From NCBI GenBank assembly GCA_037783415.1, contig JAZGTN010000009.1:9486001-9550000 (forward strand): a DNA stretch of 64,000 nucleotides, given 5' to 3'. The notes beneath the pieces are model-generated. The model made no database searches, was not told where the DNA came from, and saw nothing but the letters and a program-made list of their open reading frames with translations. This document shows, piece by piece, positions 31,601 to 43,600 of the stretch (the first letter of the stretch is position 1; each line of letters opens with the position of its first letter). The translations under genes were made by a program, and so were the position numbers. This stretch comes from Leptasterias polaris (taxonomy: Eukaryota; Echinodermata; Asteroidea; Forcipulatida; Asteriidae).

Positions 31601-34600
31601 AGGGTCATGCTTGTTTACTGATGTTTCACTGGTACCACGCGCAACGTCAATAAATTGCGCGCTCACACTCAGGATACCAATGATTTTCCCGCGCGTGGCA
31701 TGCAGTTCCGCATTTTGTATCTGTACAATAAATAATTATTAACCGACCAAGGGATATGAAAAGCAAAACGTAACTGCGTCATTATTGGAGTTCGATATTC
31801 CATTTGTCATGTTTGTAACTTACGGCTGATAGTTGTCAGAATCAGGAGTCTTCACGAACATTCTGCTACGAATTCTACGCCGAGATTGCATCGTTTTCCG
31901 GTTACGCATCGCACGCCTTTTGTAGCTTCTTCCCATTGAATTTACGTCTTTTATTTTTGACCTAGTTTTTCACTCATTAAACCAGACCTTCGTTTATAGA
32001 AATACAATAAGGAGCTCTTTTAATCGCTTTCCTGAGAATACTCAGGAGCTCAATTTGAGCTCCTCAAATCACTCTTCTTAGATTGTCCAGGAGCTCATTT
32101 TGTAACAGCATATTATATTCAGTTTATGATTACTAAATTATACAATCATTTTGTCAAGAGAATAGATAAAAAACAAAGGATAACTCTAAAAGCAGCCCAC
32201 AATTAATGACAGTTTCCACCTACTACGTAACTTCCTATAATCCCTCAATGAGTCGATGCATTCGTGAGTTGAATCATGCCCTACTTCACGCACGTTATGA
32301 CGATGTGACTGTGTTTACATGAAGTCAACGTGTGTGTGATGTACACACATTATTTTGTGCATAAAATCGCCCCATAGTCCTTTGCGCATATCGCACGCGA
32401 CATTTTTTAACCGCTGGCCAAATTTCTGTGATAACTTATGGGCGACATTAAATCCTAGGCGCTCGGCCACCGAGGTGCACACGTGCATTCTGCGATCCCG
32501 AAAATAAGTGTCAAGGGGTAGGGAGAATTTGACCACAATCGCACTGTGCGCAACATGTTTTTGTTACAAAATTCTCAATACTAGTGAAAAGCAAAGTATT
32601 CCTACATCACAGTCGTCCTAGAGTCCAGTCGTCATGAGTTATGTTCAAATGGGCCAGTGCGTTGTGTACATGGAGGCAACAGCGTTTCGTGTTTTTCTCG
32701 GACGTAAAAAATAAACCCAAAACAAAAAACGTTTGCTTATGTGTGGGTTGTGCCAACGTTTACATAACCAATGTTATTTATCTGCCTTGTTACGGTAGAA
32801 TTATAAATAAAATACACCATAATGATCGAGGAGCGCTGTCGATCGCGCACGTGAAGATGGACCCAGGAGCGCGGTAAGTACCACCAAAATCAATTCTTCG
32901 GAAGTCGCCATCTTGTAGATGAATCACCATGGTCACGCTCAACACCGGGCTGATGACGCGCTCTGCGCATGCGAATTTCTTCAATCAACGCAGCGGTCCC
33001 GTGTTACGACCGCAGGCATCGGTTCAGACGACGGCTCCCCGTGATTATAACATCGATGCGATTTTTTGGAGGTCTCGATCTGTGTTATGAACAACACGGG
33101 ACCCAGGTAATTTCGTAACATGGATAGCATTCACACGACGTGGATTTGCGATTTCATAACATCGATGTTATGAAATCGCACGGGACCCTCGTTTGCAGCG
33201 CTCGTGTGAATGGGGCTGATGACACTTAACCATCATTGCTTCACCTTTTGAAAGGAATGTAAAGCTGTAGGTCCTGTCTGTTGTGTACATGTAATGCACG
33301 TAAAAGATCTAAGTCACACTGGGTTCGCCCTGGTTTGTTTGGCATGATTGGCTGCAGGAAGTTTGCGCCACAGCACCTTCTAAACCATGACATGGTGCTC
33401 CATATGTAAAATGGGTCTAATAACTCAAAAAACACAGCACTGCATACATGTACCAGCAGGAAACAAATAATGGGCACTTTGGGATGCCCATATGGTGTGT
33501 TACAGCGCTACATAAAAACTTTCTTTCTTTTTTTTGTATTATTAATAATGTTTTTTATGATGAAAGAAGGCATACCTTCAAATTTACTGATCAACATTGG
33601 TTCTGCTGCTGCAGCATGATTTGCTGCATCTCTCTTGTCAACTGCAGAGTCTTTCACCGATGCATCTTTTTCATTGAGGCTGGGACTTTTCTCCGTTAAA
33701 ATTGTGATCTCTGTGGAAAGTGGGTCCTCTGTGAAAGTAATCAACATTGGCGGTTCATTTCATTTCAACCCAAAGAAAGAGTCCCATTTTTTATTTTGTT
33801 TTACTTTTACTTTGAAAACCAAGTAATAATACGAAAACACAAATCAAGGACAACTTTTACATTCGGGCGCAGGTGTGGCAGGATATTCTGCCCCCCCCCC
33901 CCCCGAGATGCATCATAAGCAAATTGGGATTTATGGGGGTGCGAAACAAAAGATGTAAACATTGAAATGAGACAAAGAGAAGTGTCAGGATTTTGAAAAT
34001 GGGCATTGATGACCAACATTAGAAACGTTGATGATGGCCGCTGACATGGGAAGCGGTTAAACAGACAGCAGGGGAATAATGGCACTGGTCATCATCATTA
34101 TGTCAATCCTGTGTTGAGTGAACCTTACTTTTCTCCGGGATCACCGGCGCCATGTCAATCTCCACGACTGTTGGGACATTGACCGTACTGTCAGAGGTCG
34201 GAAGAGAAGAAAACGTACCACTCTCTGTCAAGATAAACGAATCCCACATAATATAAATTTACGTGGCAGGCCTTAAACGTCAGAAATTTGTTGTCCTGGA
34301 ATCGGCCTTGCTTTCCTTCCAAGGTGCTTTTTTTAATTATTTTTTTTATGAGATATCGCCTAACTCACAAGGCCACGGACGGCCACTCAAGGTGAGGGCT
34401 ACACATAACTGATTTGGGCTATCAACCCAAATCAATTGACACCAGGGGCACGTTGCCTCCTACTCCTGGGGCTGAAACATGGTTACCCCCTTCACAGTCC
34501 TTAAGGATGTAGGCATGGGTATCATCCACTAGGAGCCTGTCTGGTAGAGCAGAATGCACTACCTTCCCAACTTTTTAAAATAAAAGGACTTGGGATCGGA

Positions 34601-37600
34601 GGACGACACCAATACCATGAACATGATTATATCCCGTACAGGATGAATATAACAAGACATGCAAATGATGTTGGATTTTAGAAAATATATACCAGCAAGG
34701 ATGATTTCAGAGCCAAGAACAAATTACCTACACCTGTACAAGGTCCCAGTCTCGTTACTGCCTTCGCAGTTTTGGTGACAGAATTTTTCTTAACCACCCT
34801 GTTGGTGGTACATGTAGCAAGGCTGCTCTTGGGGATCGAGCCTTTGAGAACAGTGCACCGCACCTCTGGAACAAACTTCCACTCCATATTAGGAATGCTG
34901 GTAGCCTTGATGTTTTTAAATCTGTTCTAAAGACTTATATTTTTAAAGAAGCTTTTTACTGAATGTGCATTTATTGTTTCTCTCCTAATACATTTTGGTT
35001 TCTACTGTCTTAATGTTAATGCATTTTTACTATTTGGGAAGTCCTGTAAGGGTCTTGTATTTACTTTTTTTTTTTATGGATTGTTGTATTTCCTCACTTT
35101 TACCAGTTGTTAGCTTTTTAATCTTTGTATAATTATTTTTGTTATGCGCTTGTGTACATTTTATGGAATGGGCGCAATATAAATGAATAAATTATTATTA
35201 TTATTACATTACATTAGGCATATTCTTCAAAATATGGACCATTTTACAACCTCAAATGTCATTTTTCAAAAAAATCTTTTTGACCTTGTAAGATATTTTA
35301 AATAATTGTATACATATTTAAGTTTACCAAAATGTTCATGTAAGGATAGTTCAGTTAGTTTTCATCTTGCAGTGGTCATTTTAAAAAGTAGAGTCTCCAG
35401 CAGTGAAACACATGGTTATTTATATTTAGTTCAAAGATAGCACAAGTAAAGCACAAGGAACATTCATTCTTTTCTATGGTGAGGCCCAACTGATGTAGTT
35501 TCAAATAAAAAATTTAAAAACTCAACAAAACATCACACACAGAAAATATAAGCCTGACAGAAGAGAGCATAACATTGACGGAAAAACTAAGCAAATATTG
35601 TCTGTAATTAATTTATTTCTGGCACAACACTACCGTAATTTCTCTTAAATATTTGCAGCCTCTCATACCTAAAATCTTAAAAAAAAAAAAAAATTGTCAA
35701 GTTTCCATAATTTTTTTTGGGGGCTAAAAACACGCAGTTTCGAACGTCATTTTTGACGGAATTTGCATGACGTTCGAGAAAATTGACGGAATTTATTGCA
35801 AATGACGTTCGGGACTTTATTACCTTCACGCAATCCACATCAAGCGTACTTGAACATAAGTTGATTTAGTTTCCAAAAACTAGCGTTCGGAAGGAAGTAT
35901 TTCCGTTGTTAATCATCTCAGATACATTTTGGTTTTCCATCTGGAGCTGTCCGATGGATTCTCGAACGTCAGTAAGTATGAGCGTGATTTAATTGACGGA
36001 TTTATTTTGCACACGTATGAACAGAAAACAAAACATGTGTGAGTCGAACTTACCCCCTCTGTTGACTTAACTGGCCTAACTGCAATTGAGGACAATAGAG
36101 GGGGTAAGTCAAGTCAAGGGTTAATTTACAGGCCGATCGGTAAGTTCTCGAACGTCACGTAAAAAAATTGACGGACGCTGAAAAAATGTCGGCGCTGGAA
36201 ATTTGTAAAAGGGATTACTCTTATTGTTGACCAGGTATCGTAGTAGTCATTGTTTCAAAATAATAATTATTTAAACGTGTTCTCATCATATTTGTTTCAA
36301 ATTTATTGAATGTTTGAAACTTTGGTTAATTGACATGTTTTTTATTGTAGAAATTTGTGACGGAAAAAAATGACGTTCGGGAATTCGCGAAAATTATTAT
36401 TATTTTTTTTTTTCAATTGTCGGATTTTTTTTTTCTCTTGCTGTTAAAGTATTTGGCATCAGCCCCCACAACCTGAGCATGCAAAAGAAAATATGTACCT
36501 CAGCAAATATAAAAATGTGATCATTTAAATACCTCTACATCTATAGTGGTAGTTGAAGTCCGTCAAAAATGCTGACGTTCGAGACTCCAAACCTTTTACC
36601 TCGATTTAGTTGAAAGACATCGGTTGTCAATATTGTGTATGATAACATGTCAGGTACCTCCTAGTTAATTACACTATATAAAAATAAAAATTAGCTTTCA
36701 CTTATGAAAATATAAGGGTCCAATTTTCAGGCTTGCAAATGGTGCATATTTTGAATAATATGCCATATTTATAAGTACCCCATGAAACGATTATTCATTA
36801 CTTGACCTAAGAAGGATTACACTTGGAAACTGAAGTTGAAATTGCATCAGTCACAAGGAACATTACATTCGGATGTAAAAAACTGAACTCTGAGGGCAAA
36901 GCGCGAAAGCTTGCGAGCTCGAAAAACTTGCGAGCACGAAGCCCACTAATAACATTTATCTTTGGTTTTAAAAGCCCTATTCTGCAATCTTGGGCGTAAA
37001 TATAAATTTATCTTCATTTTTTTATGAATTTGATTTTAAGTAAAAAAAAACATCAAAAAAGGATTTCCGGTTAAAAACGGAGGAATCACATCCCTGGACT
37101 ATGAATGTTTTTTGTTGTAAACCAAAAAGCACCGTCTGTTGGGATTTGAACCCAAGACTCGGGTCTCCAATTTCAACAAATTGTCATCAAGTTATCAAAA
37201 AGTCCATAGGTCTCTGAAACGAAACTCAACAGAACTTTCCATGGACCGAACAAATTTTAGAAGACAATTAACATTTTGGGATGATTTTGAAGTTGGGACA
37301 GAACAAATTCAATTTGTGGCTTACAAGATGCCAATAGGATCATTTTAATTCTTGAACATCTTGAACATCTATTTCCTAGCTCATGAGCTTACAATTAAGA
37401 GGCGAGTTTCCACCTACTTTCTCCTCAATAAATGAACCAAGACCAGTACCAACTCTCAAAGATCAGGTTCACAGAAAATATTGCTCAGCAGTTTTCTACT
37501 ATGGGAAAATAAACTGGAAAACCAGTCACAGATGGAGTGACATGGCAATTTCAGGGGTGAAAGTCATTGCTGACAAAAAAGTCTGAAACAAGGATCCGCA

Positions 37601-40600
37601 CTTTAGGAGGCATGTTTAAATGATGGCATTTCCACCTTTTGGTAACCCCCGAGCATTTAGATTTCACAGAGCATTAAGGAACAGTGTCCTCAGCATTAGA
37701 GAAGCAGATCAAATAGTCAGGATTTCTTCATACGTGGAAAACAGCTGGTTTCTCTTTACCAGGCCGACTTAAAGGGTTGAAATTCTGATAAAAGTCTGAC
37801 AATTTCTCATCCCTGTATTTTGGCCAGCAGGGCTCGAATTTGGGATAAAATTCCACAAGACCGCAGGGCCTGTAGCTCAAATCGTTTACCGGACCAGAAT
37901 TTATTTTACAAGACCAAATTTCTAAATAAGAAAGAACTTTCTACACAGCTTAACATTATAACTATTCTTATTTGAACAAGCACTACGAGAAGGTTAGTCT
38001 CATTTTTCTTATGGGTAAAGTATACATTAATTCTCAACAGAATTGAAAGACATTTATCAGACTCAAAGTCAACATTTGAAAATAATGAAATGACAATACA
38101 CAGTTAGGTGTTCAATTGAAAAACACAAGCCCACCGGACTTGTCTGGTCAAGAGTTTACCGGCCCAAGGCTAAAATCACTGGCCTTGGGCCTGCGGTCCA
38201 GTGTAAAATTCGAGCCCTGGCCAGTAACCTTATTTCTGTAAAGCAGTTTGTTCTGCTTAGCTATTTCTGTAAAGCAGTTTGTTCTGCTTAGCTATTTCTG
38301 TAAAGCAGTTTGTTCTGCTTAGCTACTTTGTGAACTTTAACCAGCTCTACGAAAGCATGCTCTTTGCTAAATCTTCAGGCATGCAACTCTTCAGCCGAAA
38401 AAAAAGCGGAAAATTACCGATCAATGATGTCTTACCTAGTGGACGCCATCATTATTTTTCGAGCAAACACCCATCGATCGCGTGGTTCACTTGCACTCTT
38501 ACAGCGTCTGGTTTCCGCCGCATCCCCTTACACAAATAGCAATAAAAACACTACAGAGCCAGACTGTGCAAAAAATAGTGTAGAAGGTATGCTGTACGAG
38601 GAGAACTTGTGTCTGTGTCTGGACTGTGTAATGCTTTTGTATGTGTAAACTTCCGCGGAGCCAGACTTTAAGAATCCTGAACCTTTATTTCTTTTCAATA
38701 AGCAATGTTTCCTTCAGCGGGATTTTTTTTTTTTTCATGCAGCGTGATTTTGTTTTACGCGGATTTTGTTCGTAACGGCGGTATTCTATTTTATAAAAAG
38801 CGGAAATCCGCCGATCCGCGGAAGAGTTGCATGCCTGAATCTTACAGAGAAGCCTTAACAGAAAAAACTGCTTGACATACATGTATTTACCCGCTAAGCA
38901 AAAGTAAGTGCTACCACTCTCAACATGCACATGTGTGAAGTCTTCATAAGCTACAAGTTGCTAACTCACCTGAAATGTTTTCCCGGATGTGGGGTACAGC
39001 TACGAACCAGACAATCACTCCAACAAGGAGACCAACACACACACTGATCAAAAGCGTTCCCCACACTGGAACATTGTTCATACCAAGCACTGCGAGGAGA
39101 GATAAAATAGGATTTCAGAAGTTTCGACTAGAGTTGCGAATTAACGTTAACTTTCCTGAACGGTTAAACAGAACTTGTGGCTTCAGTTTAAGCGTTTCTA
39201 CTGATTTCAATCGGAACTATGAGCCCATCTGTAAAAAGAGCAGATAACACCACACTTTCCAAGGATTAAAAGTAGAACACTAACCCAGTGATGCCAACAG
39301 TTGCAATCAGGGAGATTTTGTACAACAACCAGGGATATATTTAGAATTACATTCAACATAATACGGACAAAGGTTTCCATAGTCAGGGAGATTTTCAAAT
39401 ATGTTCACCAGAACACAGAAAGATTAGTTTATTTTCAGGGAACTTTCTGCAGAACCAGAGAAAGTTGGCTGCTCTGTGTAACCAAGCCACAAACCAAAGT
39501 TGGGTGGGGACTATACAAATAAAAATGTATGAAAAATTTTAGGGGATTAAAAATAATCTAAGTAGGGGATCATCAAGATTCTGAAACATTTCACTGAAAA
39601 AAGGGATGTTAAATCATTCTCCCCGGATAGTGTCTGGGGCTAACTTTTTAAAGAAACGGACGGTAACATTATTTTTTACTATGGGCTTTTTTTTTTACGG
39701 TAAAGGAAATTTCGAAACGGATTTTAATGTTTGTCAATTGGTTAAACGTTCCAACCCTAGTTTAAACCCTGAAACTGGATTGGAAAAATCCTTCATTGGG
39801 TTGACTCGGGCGGCTTTTGGTTTAAAAGAGCCCACAAGGCTGCAGGGCTTGTAGGTCAAAACTTTCACCGAAACACAATTTTGATAACAGCCTCAATTGT
39901 GTTTATCATGAAAAAATTAAAATGACAAAGATCTCTATGTGTGAGTTATACACATGTATATTTATAACAAATATTAAACGCAATTCGTTCACGCATTGTT
40001 AAATGCATGCCTCGTGAAATGAAATAGTCCTAATTTCACCTTGTGATTATATTAAAAAGCAATGAATTCAATAATGTGTAAAATAGTGTCAGTAATAGTG
40101 GGAGAAAAAGTGCAATTCTACTTACATTCTGGCCCATCGAAGGTGATGGAGAAAACATTAATGGCTACAACCACTGCATAACATATGGGAAGCACTTTCA
40201 GGCCTGGCTCCAGAGGCTCATTCTAAGTAGGAAAACAACATCGTGATTAAAATTTCATTAAATTTATTTGTGTGATTACTGTATCAATGATTATTAAATT
40301 GTCCTGTATCTCCTAACAAGGTTTTAGCCAGGATTTGGTAAAAGGGTGTCCAAATCTGCTGGAAATTTAAAAACTGGGTGTCCAAATTGTTCACTTACAA
40401 TACATTTACATGTAAATGACAGATGAAACAGGGTGTCCAAATTTAAAACAGGGCGTCCAAAAGACACCCAGACACCCCTCTGGCTAACACTATGTCTCCT
40501 AAAGTAGCATTTATGTTTTGTGCAAATTTGACAATGGGACCTCCAGATTAACCTGCCGTAACTCTACCAACTGAGCTATCTAGCCCTAATAATGGCGGTC

Positions 40601-43600
40601 TCCCTATTTTGTCAACATCTTTGTTTGGCAGTTTGGGGTTGCCAGTCAGAAGCACTAACCTATAACTGCCGCGTAGCCAGAGATCACACCCAAGTTTACG
40701 ACACGACTTGGGCCCAATTTCATACTAGAGCTGCTTAAGCAGAAAACATTGCTTAACATTTTTCTGCTAAGTAAACATTAGCTGGATACCAGTCACAGTT
40801 TGTACGCGTGTGAAAGTACTTTGGCTCGTAACCTTATTAGGTGTTCGGGCACACAGCCCGTAACACCTCTTGTTTTTGTTCCGGTTTTTTTTCTTACTTT
40901 TTAATACTTCTTATTCTTCTTCTTATCCCCCGCGATTGTCCGCTAACAAAAGCACACTTCCCAAGCTCGTATAAACTTGAAATTTCTACCATAGTTAGAT
41001 ATCCATTAGGAGACGAAACCGTTTCATTTACGTCATGATGACGTCATCAGGTGTCAAATTACAAGGTTTTTAGAAAAAAATAAATTAATCTTTGAAAATC
41101 TGTAACAAATCACACTTAAGAGACCGGCGGTTGTTTTATGCGGGATCATACTTAGGTCATATAGGTCTTTATTTTTTGTCGTGTGCGTGACCTCACATGA
41201 CCTCTACTTCCGGTCGTAACATGAAGAAACAGGAAGTGCCTTGTAATTTAAAAGTGGCACACTTTTTGAAGTTTTTTTTAACGGTGTTATAGTCGAGCAA
41301 GAGTCTGGTTTAACAAAAAAAGACAAATGACGTCATAAAAGTCAAGAGCGCCCTCTAGCGGCAGGTTGAAAACAATTAAAAATGCACTTTTCCTAGATGT
41401 CTGTGGCGAAGTTTAAGATAATCGTTTCGAAATTGGTATACATAATGACCTTCATGCAGACAACATATGTGTGAAGTTTTAGATTGATGACGTCATCGTG
41501 TGTCACATGGTATTGCCTTAAAGGTTTACTTTTTGAAGCCGTGTATTTACAAAACCACAAGATCGACTGAGTTGAAACTTGGCATGTTGAAAGACAGTGA
41601 TATTGACTATGTAAATCTAAAGAGAAAACATGATGACGTCATTCCTTTTTTTTATACAAATATTTGAAATATTGACCAATTATTACGGGTATTTATTGAC
41701 CCGCTGTCAAACCACGGCCTACACACACACTACGCGAACTAAACCAGTTTACTGTTTTGTTATCACGTAGTGTGTGTGTATACGTTGAGCAAATCATCCG
41801 CAAGGTTCAAAGTCCATCAAACATGCTTGTGGTCTAGTCTCTGTTCAAGGTTCGCGCAACCTGCTTTTGACAATACGCTTTGTTAGTCTCTAAAACAGCA
41901 GTCCATGCAAACCTCGTTAACTAGCAAATGCTGTGCTTTCGATCGTGTGCTTTTTAAAACTTGTGCTAAAGCTGGTGGTGCTACATGTATATCAAATTAT
42001 GGTCATGCTTTTACCACGCTCTGTGGCATTATTGGCTTGCTCTGTGACAGATCGGCTCGTTTTAGTCTACGCAAACACCAATGTGAGCATTTTTGTTGGC
42101 CAACAAAGACACACTTTGAGTCGTGCGTAGCGCGTACACGCGTGCACTTTTCCATTGTTTTTCATCAATGATGGTGGTCAATGATGTGGTCAATTTGCTT
42201 TGATTTGCTGTAAAACGTTAATCGGTGACAGGGTACGCTGAATATAAGGCATTTCATCACTAAGGTGACAAAAGGAATTGTCGTGTCCTTATTAATACTA
42301 GCAGAAAACATGCGTATAACGTAACAACGATCTACAACCACGATGCAAATTTACAATAAATTTGCAATGTTGTGTTTTGCACTCGTGGGGCCCAATTTAA
42401 TTATATTATGTACTGGAGCATTATTTTTGTGCTCCTATAGTAAATTGCAAGATTGAGCTCAAGCCGCGATATATTACATTTAACGCTTGTTTTCCTGATA
42501 AAAGACGTCATCAATTGTAACATGACTTCGACTTAAAGTTGCAGTTTTACCAGATTTGTATACACAGTATTACAATTGCCTGGTCAAGCTTAAAACCAAA
42601 TTGATGTATTCAAGCTGACAATGAGTAACATCCCATATTTGAACGTCATGCCGAACACCTTGTTTTTGTTGTGTAACAAAAATTTAAGTCTAGTTATGTA
42701 TATATTTGGTTTGCGGTAACACCATGTGTATATCTACTTGCTAGGTAGATTTTGTTCTTTGAGAACTTGTCTTGCTTTTTATTCTACTGCCGCGGAGTAG
42801 AATATTCGGAATTCGGGAGACTTCTCAGTTCTGAAAAGAACTGTCCTGCTTATTATGGGTGGGAGGTAGGAAATCAGCCGGGACTACTACTTTTGCTATG
42901 TGGATCTGGGGGGGGGGACTTCTCGTTAATAACCACACTGCCGCGGAGTGAGTTCTTAATAGGTCTCAACGTTTCAACTAGCTTGCTCTAGTCATCGTCA
43001 GGTAAACATAATTTTGTTGTACTTAGCTACTTTGTGTGCTTAAGCAGATCTATGAAATTGGGCCCTGGGCGGCACAGGCCTGATGTTTTGTTCTTAAAGG
43101 GCAAGGGCACCAAGGCTTTTTCTCCTTCGTCTTTTTGTTCAGGACACCTCTATGAGGAAATTGTAAAATTTCCATTGCAAAGCTGCCAACAGGGAGATAT
43201 TGTTCGACAATCAGGGAGATATCTAGAATTACATTCAACATAACAGGGCAAAAGCTTCCATAATCAGGGAGACTCTGAAATTTGTTCATCAGAACACGGA
43301 AAGATTGGTTCATTTTTTTAAGGAAAATTTCTGCAGAATCAGGGAGAGTTGGCAGCTCTGCCATTGCAATGTTTTAAGGGGCACCAAGGCAATGACACGG
43401 GGCATGGAGGCAATTGCCTCTGTTGCCTCCACGCAGCATCAGGCCTGTCCAGGCCATGACCAAAATTTCATGAAATATCACAAGTTTATAGGGAATGTGT
43501 ACCTTTGGTTTTTGGAACCATTCGATTGTTTAAATCATATATAAATGTGGAAATATACATAAAACTACCCAGTGAAAATTTCATTTCCAAAGGTTGTAGC

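Larger units (their letters stand above)
31451..33216. mobile_element. 1.77-kb TIR element nested in a SINE
   Basis: The two ends are inverted repeats: the left starts GCCCCATTCACACGAGCGCT and 34 of the first 35 positions match the reverse complement of the right end. CpG-rich next to both ends. It contains a perfect 34-bp palindrome (33147-33180) and a short basic open frame with a good donor site on the minus strand (31824-31936). The superfamily is not assigned; no clear target duplication was seen. Confidence 0.8.
30662..33575. other. SLC20 intron 7
   Basis: Holds the second hairpin MITE (30792-30943), a SINE split by a 1.77-kb TIR element, and unassigned AT-rich sequence at 30944-31320. 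Confidence 0.6.
34225..38969. other. SLC20 intron 5
   Basis: Carries SINE-body sequence (34348-34577), a non-LTR tail (34741-35215), an element dense in CGAACGTC (35736-36590), a MITE (37828-38219) and a 31-bp minisatellite. From 36600 to 37827 I see nothing assignable. Confidence 0.6.
40709..43067. mobile_element. Foldback MITE split by about 2.2 kb of inserted DNA
   Basis: Left end TTGGGCCCAATTTCAT with GCTGCTTAAGC (40709-40750) and right end GCTTAAGCAGATCTATGAAA with TTGGGCCC (to 43067) match the ends of 14288-14535. The interior from about 40832 to 43015 is foreign. Confidence 0.7.

Noticed and set aside
32641..32877. 78-codon plus-strand frame in the TIR element
   Set aside because: Ends at a donor-like GTAAGT, but with no domain or partner exon it is not better than chance.
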